From NCBI GenBank assembly GCA_002030015.1, contig LQBH01000024.1:1-64000 (forward strand): a stretch of 64,000 bases of DNA, given 5' to 3'. The DNA comes from a delta proteobacterium MLS_D. GTDB taxonomy: Bacteria > Desulfobacterota > Syntrophia > Syntrophales > UBA2210. Position 1 is the first letter of the stretch. Each line of letters starts with the position of its first letter. Shown here in pieces: positions 15,887 to 26,270 of the stretch. Under the pieces are notes generated by a model. The model was not told the DNA's origin, did no database searches, and saw nothing but the letters and a program-made list of their open reading frames with translations. The position numbers and the translations under genes are program-made.

Positions 15887-16081
15887 ATGGGCCGCAAGTC
15901 AGTATATAATTTCAACAAGCGAAACAAGGAAAAGGCACGGCAAGAGAAACAGATGGAAAAGGCCGCGAAGCGCTTGCTTGCCAAGCAGAACAAAACCCGG
16001 CAGGAAACGCTGACACTGGACGGAGAACCGGGCGCCATCGACCCGGCCACGCCGGAAGAAACCGGTAAGGTCGAGGACTGA
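15887..16081 (+). CDS. small highly charged protein, unknown
   Basis: A 64-residue protein, MGRKSVYNFNKRNKEKARQEK..., with a strongly basic, helix-prone N-terminal half (K/R/Q rich) and an acidic tail ending EETGKVED. TTCAGGAG lies before the ATG at 15887; the ORF-track start upstream crosses the csp terminator and is rejected. Similar short KEKARQEKQ proteins occur in many proteobacteria without known function. It could bind nucleic acid, but nothing specific shows this. Confidence 0.7.
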   Translation: MGRKSVYNFNKRNKEKARQEKQMEKAAKRLLAKQNKTRQETLTLDGEPGAIDPATPEETGKVED

Positions 16082-16136
16082 AAACCGGCGGACACTCGCG
16101 GCAGGTACGTCATGAACGTGAGGGCGACCGACCCGG

Positions 16137-16982
16137 TCAGACCATGCCGGCAAACAGCCTGTCGACGCCCGGCGTGTTCGGCAGTTCGTTGCGGATTCGA
16201 CCCGGTATGTTCCGTTCCACGACCAGCCGCTTCGCAGGCTCGAAGCGAAAATCGTGGAACCAGACAGTCAGCATGACAAGAAAATCTCCCAGGGTCGCCA
16301 GATTCCCGATCTTCACGGCTTTCGTTTCAAGCGCTTCCTTCAGCACCGCCCCGCTGATCTCCCGGTTCAGGCGGATCTGCGGCAGCATCGTCGGAAGTTC
16401 GCTGAATCCGTCATCAGCAACGGAACGAAGCACCAGCTCCATAATATCCAGTTTGTCTGCGTCCTGAACAATGTCCAGCGTGCACCGCTGTTCCGGCTCG
16501 AGATCGGCGGGAATATCGGACACCAGGCGATTGTGATATTCCACGGCGCACAACAGAATTTTCCAATCCGCGACAGAAAAACGCCCGCCTATATCTTCCG
16601 TCTCCAGGACTTTTCGGCCGTACACTCCGTGGTCAACCGTGTCGGCATCGCGGAATGAACCAAAGTCGACGAACTGGGGAAAGCGCCCCACGTCGTGGAT
16701 GAGTCCCGCCCCTTCCGCCAGGCACTGGTCACGTTCCGGCAGGCCGAGAGCAACTGCGATCAGGCGCGCATTATCGGCGACCCGCAGGCTGTGGAGCCGC
16801 TTCAGTTCCAGCGGGGGCGACAACGTGCCGTTGTCGTCGCGAAAACGATCGACATAGGATCGGAACCACTCGTCCAACAGTTGTTTCAACCTCCCGTATT
16901 CCGCCTTTTCGTTCATTGCTTTCAGATCTTTCAGCACCGATGTCCCCACCGGACAAACAGCGACATGATACAACTTCTTCAC
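16137..16982 (-). CDS. HD-domain phosphohydrolase
   Basis: A 281-residue protein with a metal-dependent HD domain: HSLRVADNARL (first His), GAGLIHDVGRFPQF (HD pair), HGVYGRKVL, then AVEYHNR and QDADKLD, in the order expected for HD hydrolases. The substrate is unknown; relatives act on nucleotides or cyclic nucleotides. The GTG at 16982 lacks a clear ribosome site. An ATG at 16916 (MNEKAEYGRLKQ) is an equally good start. It lies 25 bases after the methyltransferase gene on the same strand. Confidence 0.82.
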   Translation of the reverse strand: MKKLYHVAVCPVGTSVLKDLKAMNEKAEYGRLKQLLDEWFRSYVDRFRDDNGTLSPPLELKRLHSLRVADNARLIAVALGLPERDQCLAEGAGLIHDVGRFPQFVDFGSFRDADTVDHGVYGRKVLETEDIGGRFSVADWKILLCAVEYHNRLVSDIPADLEPEQRCTLDIVQDADKLDIMELVLRSVADDGFSELPTMLPQIRLNREISGAVLKEALETKAVKIGNLATLGDFLVMLTVWFHDFRFEPAKRLVVERNIPGRIRNELPNTPGVDRLFAGMV

Positions 16983-17007
16983 GCTGTGTAAAAAAGGCGC
17001 CCCGCGG

Positions 17008-17637
17008 TCAGTCAGCCCTTTTGATACCCTTGATGACGATGAAGGCGCCCCTGCCGGCGCCGTCCAGGACTGTCAACTGTTCCTCGCCGGGTATGAGCGT
17101 CTGCCTGATTGTCTCGATATGGAAATCCGCTTTTTTCAAATACGTTTCCACTTCACGGGCGGAAAAAAACGTGGCTTCGCTGTAAAATTTACTTTTTTCT
17201 TTATTGCGGGCGTACCCCCGGCCCAGTTCGCTTTCACTGTCAACGAATCCCACGACGATACATCCGCCCGGCTTCAGTACTCTGAAAGACTCGTTGAACG
17301 TCTGAAGAATATCGTCGACAAAACAGATCGTCGTCACCAGAAGCACGACATCAAAGCGGCCGTCTTTAAAGGGCAACGCTTCGGCTATTCCCGGATATAC
17401 CTCGACACCCTGTTCCCTCGCCCTGGCCGCCATCTTTTCCGAAGGCTCCACACCGATTTTTATTCCCAGCGGCACGGCGAACTTTCCGGTCCCGACGCCT
17501 ACTTCCATCCCCTCGGCGGGTGGTGAAGGCATGACGCCGCGAACGGCTTTCAGCTCGGCCCGGTAAAGATCAGCATGTTGTTCGAACCAATTGTCATAGG
17601 CCCCGGTGTGTTTTTCGAAGGCATCTGTTCTTGGCAT
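17008..17637 (-). CDS. class I SAM-dependent methyltransferase (Methyltransf_11 type)
   Basis: A 209-residue protein with motif I GMEVGVGTGKFAVPL, the acidic IGVEPSEKM, motif IV FDVVLLVTTICFV and SFRVLKPGGCIVVGFVD, standard for small-molecule methyltransferases. The ATG at 17637 follows GGGAGGGTTTGT, so the eight extra residues in the ORF track are not used. The substrate is unknown. It is probably cotranscribed with the HD hydrolase downstream. Confidence 0.87.
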   Translation of the reverse strand: MPRTDAFEKHTGAYDNWFEQHADLYRAELKAVRGVMPSPPAEGMEVGVGTGKFAVPLGIKIGVEPSEKMAARAREQGVEVYPGIAEALPFKDGRFDVVLLVTTICFVDDILQTFNESFRVLKPGGCIVVGFVDSESELGRGYARNKEKSKFYSEATFFSAREVETYLKKADFHIETIRQTLIPGEEQLTVLDGAGRGAFIVIKGIKRAD

Positions 17638-17785
17638 ACAAACCCTCCCTGGTGATTTCATCCCCCGGAATCAACCTCGACTCCGGGGGTTGGTTACCAT
17701 ATTTCTTGCGCCACGTGAACCGCTTTCACGCCGCGTCAGCGGAGAAACGGAAAATATATTTCTTCAATCGGTTCTTCCCGCGACA

Positions 17786-18784
17786 TCACATGACGGCGGG
17801 AGGACGAACAAGCGCGGCCCTGATGAACCTGTCGGGCACAGCGGAGACAAATTTCGTGAGAAGCCAGATGACGACAATGGTAAACAGTACCCGGGCCCAG
17901 AGAATACCCAGCAGGTCGGCGCCCAGCAGGAACATCAGCATGGTGTCTTCCACCAGGCTGTGTGTCAGGCCCATGAATGACAGGGCGAAGAATATATCCC
18001 TGGCGGGTATTCCGCCGGAGCGCGCCTCGTTGATGATCAACCCGCCGCCGTAGGACAATCCCAGTGTCATGCCGATGATAGTGATCGTACCGGCTTCACG
18101 ACCCACACCCAGTATGTTGAACAGCGGCGCGAGCGCACGGACAAGCAGATCCGTGACACCCGTCGCCTTGAGCGTGTTCAGAAGCATAATCAGTACCAAT
18201 ATGATAAACGCCATGACGGCGAGATTCCTGGTTTCGCTGATCATCCAGGGGATCCATCCCTCCGGCACGCCCTCGGGAATCCAGGCGGGATGAACGGGAG
18301 CTGTTCCCATATTCAACAGCGCATATACCAGGGCGAGAAGCCAGCCGCAGAGCAACGCGCCTCCCACCCGCAGGATCAGCTGTGTGCGCAGGCGGGCGCC
18401 GGAACGTCTCGCTATTCCCAGCTCCACGGGCAGGGCGTGTGCGATGAGCATCATGGTCGCGAGAACCGTGACCTGGGCTACCGTGAGCGGTGTTCCCGGC
18501 AACATGGAGATCAGTACCGCGGCGGCTGCGTAGAGATTGGTCAGCATGGCCGTCGCCCAGACAAGCGCCATGGACCCGGGCAGATCGAAAAGCCGCATTA
18601 CCGGAGACATGACATCCCCGAGCAGAACAACCATCCCGGCTTCCTGAAGCAGCTTGACGATGATAACGGCGGGAATCATTATTTTAAAGAGCGCCGTGCA
18701 CACGTGCAGGGCGTCACTGACGCTCCCTCGAAGAAAAAGCAGTGCCTGGACCGGCAGGGCGGAGGCGCGGTTATATGGTTTCAT
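17786..18784 (-). CDS. Gate (nucleoside-recognition) domain membrane protein
   Basis: A 332-residue integral membrane protein with about eight to nine spans and two Gate-type modules. The first includes ALFKIMIPAVIIVKLLQEAGM, and the second FNILGVGREAGTITIIGMTLGLSYGGGLIINEA. Such domains occur in nucleoside transporters, FeoB and spore-maturation SpmA/B proteins. The substrate is unknown. The gene stands alone between the methyltransferase and uvrC. Confidence 0.75.
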   Translation of the reverse strand: MKPYNRASALPVQALLFLRGSVSDALHVCTALFKIMIPAVIIVKLLQEAGMVVLLGDVMSPVMRLFDLPGSMALVWATAMLTNLYAAAAVLISMLPGTPLTVAQVTVLATMMLIAHALPVELGIARRSGARLRTQLILRVGGALLCGWLLALVYALLNMGTAPVHPAWIPEGVPEGWIPWMISETRNLAVMAFIILVLIMLLNTLKATGVTDLLVRALAPLFNILGVGREAGTITIIGMTLGLSYGGGLIINEARSGGIPARDIFFALSFMGLTHSLVEDTMLMFLLGADLLGILWARVLFTIVVIWLLTKFVSAVPDRFIRAALVRPPAVM

Positions 18785-18978
18785 GGAAGTCCACTCGTCG
18801 GGGTTGCTGTGTGATCATGCTGGCGTGACGTTCTTTCAGAGCGCCGGACCTCGTAGAAAGAATACCGCCCCCCGCATTTTCAGAACATAAAACCCGGCTT
18901 AAAAAGAAATATGCCCGCCGTATGGACATCAGATTAGAAAATTCGCGTGTCATCAGCAACAATAAGTTAATAAGTTAA

Positions 18979-20805
18979 CTACGTCCCCTTCTTCACAACT
19001 TCCGCCAGCACGGGACCGATACCCCGTACCTCGGCCAGCTGTTCTGTCGCAGCTTGTCGTATGGCGGAAACGGTTTTGAAATGTGCCAGGAGGGCCCTTT
19101 TCTTCGCGGGACCGATGCCGGGAAGTTTGTCCAGTTCGGAGGTGATATCCTCTTTCTGTTTCAATGTCCGGTGGTACGTAATGGCGAAGCGATGGGCCTC
19201 GTCGCGGACAGCTTGAAGAATCCTGAGCAGTTCGGGTGAACGCGACAGGTAGAGAGGATTCTTTCTACCCGGCAGGTAGACCCGGTCTGTATCGGTCCGA
19301 AGACCTCCGGAAATTGTTTTTTCACGGCGGGTCTCCTTGGCGAGGCCCAGAACGTCAACAGTGTCGATACCCGATTCTTTAAGAACGCGCAGGGCGACGG
19401 CGAGTTGTCCCCGTCCGCCGTCCACGACAACGAGGTCGGGATGCTCAGAGTCGCCTGCAAAGCGCCGCTTCAGTACTTCGTACATCATGGCGTAGTCGTC
19501 GGCGCCTTTCACGGTACGGATTTTATACCGGCGGTAGCGGTTCTTATCGGGAACGCCGTCGGTGAAAACCACCTGCGATCCCACGGCGTTTCGTCCCTGT
19601 ATGTTCGATATGTCGAAGCACTCGATACGGTGCGGCACGGCGCGGAGTCCCAGTTTCGCCGCAAGTTCCTCAAGCAGCGCCGCCCGCTTTTCTCCCTGCT
19701 CCCGGTCGACACGCAACGCCGCGACGGCGTTCTGTTCGGCCATACGCAACAGGTCGCGTCGCACGCCCCGTTGTGGAACCACCAGGCGTACTCTGCCGCT
19801 CCGCCTGTCTGAAAGCCACTCCTCGATGACCCGCCCGTCATCTGGGCGGACAGGAATAACAACTTCCCGGGGAATAAAGGGGCTGTCATCGTAGTGCTGC
19901 TTCAGAAGCGACGCCACGACTTCTTCCGTTGTCGCCCTGGCGGCGGGCAGACGAAGAACCCGCTGGTCGGCCACGGTTCCCGCGCGGACGCTGATCATGT
20001 AGGCCGACAGGCGGCCGTCTTCCCCGGCAAGTCCGAACACGTCCCGGTCCCGGAATGACGGGTCGACGATTCGCTGTTTCTCGAAGGTCTGTTCCATCGC
20101 GCCCAGCAGGTCACGCAGGCGGGCGGCTTCTTCGAAATTGAGTGAATCCGCGGATTCACGCATCTTTTGACGGATCAGCGAGGCCAGTCGTTTCTGCCTT
20201 CCTTCCATAAACAGGACAGCCTCCCGAAGAATACCGGCATAGTCGTCTTTGCCGACATATCCCACGCAGGGAGCCGAGCAGCGTCCGATCTGGTATTCCA
20301 CGCAGGGACGCCGACGACTCGCGAACTCGCGATCCCGGCAGGTCCTGAGCGGGAAGAACCGGTTCAGCAGGTGGAGGGTTTCCTTAACGGCGGTACTCGA
20401 GGCATAGGGACCGAAATAGCGGGCCCCGTCTTTTTTCATGCGCCGCACCAGTTCAAAGCGGGGAAAATCCGCCCGCGTGTCGAGACGGATGCTGAAATAA
20501 TTTTTGTCGTCCCGAAGCATGACGTTGTAACGGGGTCGGTGTTTCTTGATGAGGGCGTTTTCAAGAATCAGGGCCTCCTTTTCGGTGGCCGTCAGCACGT
20601 AGTCGAAATCGTCTATTCGGGCGCGCAGAAAGGGAATCACCGGACGGTCGGCGCCGTCGCCGAAGTAGGACCGTACACGGCTCCGCAGATTTTTTGCCTT
20701 GCCCACGTAAATAATCCGCCCCTGGTGGTCTTTCATGAGGTAGACGCCGGTCGCGGCCGGCAGCGAGGAAAATTTTTCGGCGAGGGCTTCAGGAACGCGC
20801 GCCAT
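18979..20805 (-). CDS. uvrC: excinuclease ABC subunit C
   Basis: UvrC makes the two incisions around lesions bound by UvrB. The 608-residue protein has the GIY-YIG nuclease ([29 protein letters not shown], residues 20-50), the cysteine cluster [27 protein letters not shown], a UVR helix pair ([16 protein letters not shown]), the RNase H-like second nuclease ([18 protein letters not shown]) and C-terminal helix-hairpin-helices ([28 protein letters not shown]). GGGGAGGCACTC precedes the ATG at 20805, and the start overlaps the end of uvrB by 17 bases, so the two are one operon. Confidence 0.98.
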   Translation of the reverse strand: MARVPEALAEKFSSLPAATGVYLMKDHQGRIIYVGKAKNLRSRVRSYFGDGADRPVIPFLRARIDDFDYVLTATEKEALILENALIKKHRPRYNVMLRDDKNYFSIRLDTRADFPRFELVRRMKKDGARYFGPYASSTAVKETLHLLNRFFPLRTCRDREFASRRRPCVEYQIGRCSAPCVGYVGKDDYAGILREAVLFMEGRQKRLASLIRQKMRESADSLNFEEAARLRDLLGAMEQTFEKQRIVDPSFRDRDVFGLAGEDGRLSAYMISVRAGTVADQRVLRLPAARATTEEVVASLLKQHYDDSPFIPREVVIPVRPDDGRVIEEWLSDRRSGRVRLVVPQRGVRRDLLRMAEQNAVAALRVDREQGEKRAALLEELAAKLGLRAVPHRIECFDISNIQGRNAVGSQVVFTDGVPDKNRYRRYKIRTVKGADDYAMMYEVLKRRFAGDSEHPDLVVVDGGRGQLAVALRVLKESGIDTVDVLGLAKETRREKTISGGLRTDTDRVYLPGRKNPLYLSRSPELLRILQAVRDEAHRFAITYHRTLKQKEDITSELDKLPGIGPAKKRALLAHFKTVSAIRQAATEQLAEVRGIGPVLAEVVKKGT

Positions 20806-22816
20806 GAGTGCCTCCCCATTCCCAGATGCCCAGTTCGGTATGCAGGTTTTTCAGTTCCCTGATCCGGTCCCGGAGCTTCGCGGCCCGTTCGAATTCGAGT
20901 TTCTTCGACGCCTCTTTCATTTCTCGAGAAAGTTCTTCAATTGACTGAAGAATTTCTTCTTCGGACAGGGGCGCTTCCACGGCCTCGGCCACGGAAACGG
21001 TGACGTAATCAGCTTCGTAGACGGACGTGAGAATGTCGCTGATGGCCTTCGTGATGGTCTCGGGCGTTATACCGTGGGCCTCGTTATAACGCTCCTGGAT
21101 TGATCGGCGTCTCTTCGTTTCATCCAGGCATCGCTGAATCGATTTGGTCATGACATCAGCGTACATGATGACATGGCCGTTCACATTGCGCGCGGCACGT
21201 CCGCTGGTCTGAATAAGTGAACGTTCCGAGCGCAGAAATCCCTCTTTGTCGGCGTCGAGAATAGCAACCAGGGAAACCTCGGGAATATCAAGGCCTTCCC
21301 GAAGCAGATTGACTCCCACCAGGACATCGTAGATTCCCCGGCGGAGATCGCGTATAAGAGCCACCCGTTCCAGTGTTTTCACGTCCGAATGAAGATAGGC
21401 CGCCCTGACACCCAGGTTACCGAGATATTCCGTGAGATTCTCTGCCATACGTTTAGTCAGGGCCGTCACCAGAACCCGATCACCCGCCCCGGCACGGGCG
21501 TTGATTTCGTCCAGCAGATCATCCACCTGGCTGGCTGCCGGTTTAACGGTGATTTCCGGGTCCATGAGCCCCGTGGGCCGAATGATCTGTTCCACCACTC
21601 TGCCGCCGGCCTTTGCGAGTTCATAATCGGCGGGCGTCGCGGACACGCAGATCCACTGCCGTTGAATACGTTCGAATTCCTCGAACATGAGTGGCCTGTT
21701 GTCCAGGGCCGAGGGAAGCCGGAAACCGTATTCCACGAGGGTTTCCTTGCGCGATCGGTCACCCCGATACATGCCCCTGAGCTGGGGAATGGTGGCGTGG
21801 CTTTCGTCGATAACGACGAGGGCGTCGCCGGGCAGGTAGTCCATGAGAGTCGGCGGCGGCTCGCCGGGATTACGCCCCGTCAGGTGCCGTGAATAATTTT
21901 CGATGCCCTGACAGTAGCCCATTTCTTCCAGCATCTCCAGATCGAAGCGGGTCCGCTGTTCCAGACGCTGGGCCTCGAGGAGTTTGTTGTTCGCCCGGAG
22001 TTCGGCCAGGCGCTCGAAAAGTTCCTCCCGAATGGTCACTACCGCCCGTTTCAGGTCCTCGGCCGGCATGACGTAGTGGCTTCCGGGAAAGATGGCGATG
22101 TGCTCGAGCCGTTCCAGGACGTTGCCTCGCAGGGGATCGACAACCGAAATGGCGTCCACCGTGTCGCCGAAAAATTCCAGGCGGATGATCCGGTCTTCCG
22201 TGGAAGGTGGAAATATTTCCACCACATCGCCCCGGACCCGAAAGGTCCCTCGGTGAAAATCAACGTCGTTACGGTCGTACTGGATTTCCACGAGACGTCT
22301 CAACAGGTGATTGCGATCCATATCCTCGCCCAGATGCAGATTCACCTGCATGTCACGGTAGCTTTCGGGAGAACCGATACCGTAGATGCATGACACGCTG
22401 GCCACGATGATAACGTCCCGCCGCTCGAGAAGGGACCGCGTGGCCGAGTGACGGAGCTTGTCGATCTCGTCATTGATGGAGGCGTCCTTTTCGATATAGG
22501 TATCCGTTCCCGGCAGGTAGGCCTCCGGCTGGTAGTAGTCGTAATAACTGACGAAATATTCCACGGCGTTGTCCGGAAAAAGGGTCTTGAATTCGCTGTA
22601 AAGCTGGGCCGCCAGCGTTTTGTTATGGGCGATGACCAGGGTGGGACGCTGAAGACGTTCTATCACGTTGGCTATGGTGAATGTTTTGCCTGATCCCGTT
22701 ACACCCAGCAGGACCTGACAGGGAAGGTCCGATTGCGCACCGCGAACCAGCTCGTCAACGGCATGCTCCTGGTCGCCTGCGGGCTTGAATTCACTGACCA
22801 ATGTAAATGTTTCCAT
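20789..22816 (-). CDS. uvrB: excinuclease ABC subunit B
   Basis: UvrB is the damage-verifying helicase of nucleotide excision repair. The 675-residue protein has Walker A GVTGSGKT, the beta-hairpin [12 protein letters not shown] that inserts between DNA strands, DESH (Walker B), helicase motif VI near QTSGRAARN, and the C-terminal UVR domain ([23 protein letters not shown]) that binds UvrC. The ATG at 22816 ([12 protein letters not shown]) follows GGAGATAAAAATACC; the track's 26-residue extension is unlike the family. It overlaps uvrC. Confidence 0.97.
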   Translation of the reverse strand: METFTLVSEFKPAGDQEHAVDELVRGAQSDLPCQVLLGVTGSGKTFTIANVIERLQRPTLVIAHNKTLAAQLYSEFKTLFPDNAVEYFVSYYDYYQPEAYLPGTDTYIEKDASINDEIDKLRHSATRSLLERRDVIIVASVSCIYGIGSPESYRDMQVNLHLGEDMDRNHLLRRLVEIQYDRNDVDFHRGTFRVRGDVVEIFPPSTEDRIIRLEFFGDTVDAISVVDPLRGNVLERLEHIAIFPGSHYVMPAEDLKRAVVTIREELFERLAELRANNKLLEAQRLEQRTRFDLEMLEEMGYCQGIENYSRHLTGRNPGEPPPTLMDYLPGDALVVIDESHATIPQLRGMYRGDRSRKETLVEYGFRLPSALDNRPLMFEEFERIQRQWICVSATPADYELAKAGGRVVEQIIRPTGLMDPEITVKPAASQVDDLLDEINARAGAGDRVLVTALTKRMAENLTEYLGNLGVRAAYLHSDVKTLERVALIRDLRRGIYDVLVGVNLLREGLDIPEVSLVAILDADKEGFLRSERSLIQTSGRAARNVNGHVIMYADVMTKSIQRCLDETKRRRSIQERYNEAHGITPETITKAISDILTSVYEADYVTVSVAEAVEAPLSEEEILQSIEELSREMKEASKKLEFERAAKLRDRIRELKNLHTELGIWEWGGTHGARS

Positions 22817-22897
22817 GGTATTTTTATCTCCGCCATAATCATCAAGGAACCTATCACGTCGCCGCACCGGCCGCAACATGGGAATATCTTTCATTTC

Positions 22898-22927
22898 TTG
22901 ACAGTGGAGACGGGCGGGTGCTACTAA
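22898..22927 (+). promoter_or_regulatory. promoter for the ether-lipid-type gene cluster
   Basis: TTGACA (22898-22903) and TACTAA (22922-22927) with an 18-base spacer, 55 bases before the first start codon. Confidence 0.5.
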
Positions 22928-22982
22928 GGAAAGTCGCCGTATTCGCGGTTGCGGACGGTGTTACTTTTCGCAGGAGAATTGT

Positions 22983-24581
22983 ATGAAACGATGGAACGGA
23001 TGGGGTGACCCCTCGGTCACCATGGATCTTCCCGAACAGGGAGAATCGCTGCTGAAAGACAGTCTCGGCGAGGGAACGCCGCAGGTTGACTACGAACGGG
23101 AAAAATTCCTGGAGCGTATGCCGAAAAGTCGCCTTCCACAGCATCCTCTCATAACGACCGATCCCGAAGCGCGGCTCGATCACGCCCACGGCCAGAGTCT
23201 TCCCGACTGGATAGGTCTTCGCACGGGCATGCTGAATCGTTTTCCCGACGGCGTCGCTTTCCCTTCCAACGCTGGCGAGGTGAGGTCGCTGGTCGATTTC
23301 GCGGAAAAACAGAAAATCGCCTTCATTCCTTACGGGGGCGGGACGAGCGTCCTCGGACACCTGACGGTGCCGGACGAGAAACAGCCCGTGCTGAGCCTGT
23401 CGCTCAAGCGCCTGAACCGCATGGTCGACCTCGATGAAAAAAGCCTGCTGGCCACCTTCGAGGCCGGCATTATGGGACCTGACCTGGAAGCCCATCTCCA
23501 GGCGAGAGGATTCACCCTGGGACACTATCCACAATCTTTTGAATACTCCTCCCTGGGCGGCTGGATCGCCACCCGTTCCTCCGGCCAGTACTCAACCAGG
23601 TACGGCAGGATTGATCAGCAATTCCAGGGCGGCACGGTGATCGCACCCCGGGGTGAACTGGTCATGCACCCCTATCCCGCTTCAGCCGCCGGACCGGATC
23701 TTCGACATCTCGTCCTGGGTTCCGAAGGACGTCTCGGCGTCATTACCGAAGCAACCATGAAAATATCGCCCCTGGCGTCCGGCGAGGAGGATCATATTTT
23801 CGGTCTTTTCTTCCCCTCGTGGGAGCAGGGCGTCGAGGGCGTGAGACGTCTTTTCGCCGCCGGCATTCCCCTGCTCACGGTACGCCTGAGCAACGCACGG
23901 GAAACATCGATCAACCTGGTTTTTTCGGGCCACGAGCGCGCCACGGCCTTTCTCAAACGCTACCTCCCCCTGCGGGGCGTTCCAGCCGACGAGGGCTGCA
24001 TGTGCCTCCTTGGATTCCGCGGACCGCACCGACTGGTATCGGCGGCGCGGAAGGAAGTGGGAACGATCCTGAAGGAAAAAAATGCCGTTCCCCTGGGGAA
24101 GGCCATGGGCGAAGCCTGGAAGAAACATCGGTTTCTGATGCCTTACCTGAGAAACACGCTCTGGAACATGGGATACGCCGTGGAAACGGTGGAAACAGCA
24201 GTAACCTGGAACCGGGTCGTTCAGACTGTTGACGCCATGGAACGGGCCATGGCGGAAAGCCTGGCCGATATGGGAGAGCCGGCGCTTACCTTCTCGCATC
24301 TTTCCAGTCCCTATCCGACGGGAACCAATCTTTACACCACCGCCCTTTTCCGCATAGCATCCGACCCGGAAGAAACGCTGGAACGATGGAAGCGCCTCAA
24401 GGAGGCGGTGTCCTCGGCTATTGTCGCGTGCGGCGGCACCATCAGCCACCAGCACGGCGTGGGAATCGATCACAAGCCCTGGATCGCAGCCGAAAAAGGA
24501 CGTGCCGGTATGGATATCCTTGCGGCGGCCTGCGCCTCCCTCGATCCCGGCAGGAGAATGAACCCGGGGAAACTTCTGTGA
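22983..24581 (+). CDS. FAD-binding oxidase, alkyldihydroxyacetonephosphate synthase-like
   Basis: A 532-residue flavoprotein of the VAO family. It starts MKRWNGWGDPS, the WNGWG motif seen in alkyl-DHAP synthases. The FAD-binding PP-loop region is IPYGGGTSVLGH with EYSSLGGWIATRSSGQYSTRYGRI, and near the C terminus SHQHGVGIDHKPW corresponds to the HHHG active-site motif of AGPS (first His replaced in context by HQHG). AGPS swaps the acyl chain of acyl-DHAP for a fatty alcohol, making the ether bond of ether lipids. GCAGGAG precedes the ATG. A GlpD-like and an FGGY kinase gene follow at once, which would supply DHAP from glycerol. A different FAD-linked hydroxyacid dehydrogenase role is not excluded. 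Confidence 0.75.
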   Translation: MKRWNGWGDPSVTMDLPEQGESLLKDSLGEGTPQVDYEREKFLERMPKSRLPQHPLITTDPEARLDHAHGQSLPDWIGLRTGMLNRFPDGVAFPSNAGEVRSLVDFAEKQKIAFIPYGGGTSVLGHLTVPDEKQPVLSLSLKRLNRMVDLDEKSLLATFEAGIMGPDLEAHLQARGFTLGHYPQSFEYSSLGGWIATRSSGQYSTRYGRIDQQFQGGTVIAPRGELVMHPYPASAAGPDLRHLVLGSEGRLGVITEATMKISPLASGEEDHIFGLFFPSWEQGVEGVRRLFAAGIPLLTVRLSNARETSINLVFSGHERATAFLKRYLPLRGVPADEGCMCLLGFRGPHRLVSAARKEVGTILKEKNAVPLGKAMGEAWKKHRFLMPYLRNTLWNMGYAVETVETAVTWNRVVQTVDAMERAMAESLADMGEPALTFSHLSSPYPTGTNLYTTALFRIASDPEETLERWKRLKEAVSSAIVACGGTISHQHGVGIDHKPWIAAEKGRAGMDILAAACASLDPGRRMNPGKLL

Positions 24582-24585
24582 CATT

Positions 24586-26256
24586 ATGGACGAACAAACA
24601 CATCCGGTCTTTCCGGGTCGACTGAATCCGCCCTGCGGCGATATTCCGCCCGACTGGGATATCATTGTCATCGGAGGCGGCGTGACAGGTGCGGGTATTC
24701 TACGGGAAGCGGTCCGGCTGGGATTCCGGACCATTCTCCTGGAGCAGGCCGATTTCGCCTGGGGTACGTCGAGCCGTTCCTCGAAACTTGTCCACGGCGG
24801 CCTCCGTTATCTCAGGGAGGGCAGAATTTTTCTTACCAAGGCGTCAGTGGAAGAACGACAGCGCCTGTTGCTGGAGGCGCCGGGACTTGTCGAACCCCTG
24901 GGTTTCCTGCTGCCCCTTTACCGGGGACGGAATCCCGGCAAAACGATCCTGTCCACGGGTCTCACCTTTTACGACCTGATGGGCTCGGGAAGCCGGCATC
25001 GGTTTCTTGAAGAATCGGATTTCGTCGCCCGCATGCCCCACCTGCGCCGGGAGGGACTGAACGGGGGGTTCAGTTTTTACGACGCCCAGGTGGACGACGC
25101 CCGTCTCGTATTGAGGCTTGTCACTGAAGCTGTCGACGGCGGCGGCTGGGCCGTGAGTTACGCGCCCGTCAGAACCCTTCTCCGCGACGACCGTAACCGC
25201 GTTACGGGAATCGCCTTTGAAAGCCTCTGCGAGGAGGCGACCGGCGAGCTTCATGCAAAGGCGGTCATCAATGCCACGGGATGCTGGGCTGAACATCTTC
25301 ATCCCGCTCCGGAATCGAAGCGTCACCTCCGCCCTCTGCGAGGGAGTCATCTCGTACTTCCCGCCTGGGCGCTTCCCGCCGCGCAGGCGGTGACCTTCAT
25401 GCACCCCGAAGACGGGCGGCCCATCTTTGTCATTCCCTGGGAGGGAACCGTCCTCGTGGGAACCACCGACCTGGATCACCGGGGAAACCTCGACGACGAA
25501 CCGTCCATGACACCGGAGGAAGCGGGCTACCTGATGGAAGGTCTCTCGGATTGTTTCCCGGCGCTCGCTCTCGGCCTCGACCAGGCACTGTGTTCGTTCG
25601 CCGGGCTCCGCCCAGTCGTCAGTGAAGGAGACCGGTCCCCTTCAGAGGAAAACCGTGACCACGTGATCCGACGGGACGGCTCGCTGATTACCATTACGGG
25701 CGGAAAGCTTACCACATTTCGACGAATGGCCTGGGACACGCTTGAAGAAGTGCTCAAAATCATACCCGGGAAAGGTTCCATCGACCGGGAGCTTCCCGTT
25801 TTTGAACCGGCAGGAACGATCGTTGAACGGAAGGACCTTTCGGACAGGGCGATCCGGCGGCTGGCCGGACGTTACGGAAGGGAAACGACCGCCATATTAC
25901 GGGAAGCCGATCCGGAAGATCTTCTGCCCGTGCCGGGAACCGGCACATACTGGATCGAAATCCTGCGTGGCGCCCGCGAAGGAGTCCGCCACCTGGACGA
26001 CCTGCTCCTGCGCCGGGTCAGAATCGGGCTTCTGCGAGCAGACGGGGGCATTGAACTTCTCGATGAAATCGAAAAACGATGCGGCCCGTTGCTTGACTGG
26101 TCAAATCAGCGCTGGCGAGAAGAAAGAATAAGATACCGCAACATTCTTGAAAGGTCCTACGGGCTGCCGGGCAGGCCGCCCCTGCCGGAAGCGGTCAGGG
26201 AAGGAGTACTGAGAAAGGGGTTGAGGCTGGTTCAACGGGCTCTCGGCTCCGGATAG
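24586..26256 (+). CDS. glycerol-3-phosphate dehydrogenase/oxidase, GlpD-like
   Basis: A 556-residue FAD enzyme of the GlpA/GlpD family, which oxidises glycerol-3-phosphate to DHAP at the inner membrane. The dinucleotide-binding motif [21 protein letters not shown] is at residues 26-46, followed by WGTSSRSSKLVHGGLRYLREG, typical of GlpD. GTVLVGTTDLDHRGN and SFAGLRPVV are also family motifs. It starts four bases after the AGPS-like gene and is followed 14 bases later by the kinase. In this setting it would provide DHAP for ether-lipid head formation or run in simple glycerol use. Confidence 0.88.
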   Translation: MDEQTHPVFPGRLNPPCGDIPPDWDIIVIGGGVTGAGILREAVRLGFRTILLEQADFAWGTSSRSSKLVHGGLRYLREGRIFLTKASVEERQRLLLEAPGLVEPLGFLLPLYRGRNPGKTILSTGLTFYDLMGSGSRHRFLEESDFVARMPHLRREGLNGGFSFYDAQVDDARLVLRLVTEAVDGGGWAVSYAPVRTLLRDDRNRVTGIAFESLCEEATGELHAKAVINATGCWAEHLHPAPESKRHLRPLRGSHLVLPAWALPAAQAVTFMHPEDGRPIFVIPWEGTVLVGTTDLDHRGNLDDEPSMTPEEAGYLMEGLSDCFPALALGLDQALCSFAGLRPVVSEGDRSPSEENRDHVIRRDGSLITITGGKLTTFRRMAWDTLEEVLKIIPGKGSIDRELPVFEPAGTIVERKDLSDRAIRRLAGRYGRETTAILREADPEDLLPVPGTGTYWIEILRGAREGVRHLDDLLLRRVRIGLLRADGGIELLDEIEKRCGPLLDWSNQRWREERIRYRNILERSYGLPGRPPLPEAVREGVLRKGLRLVQRALGSG

Positions 26257-26270
26257 CGAGAGAGTTATAC

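Noticed and set aside
23682-24734. 350-residue minus-strand ORF
   Set aside because: Shadow of the AGPS-like gene on the plus strand.
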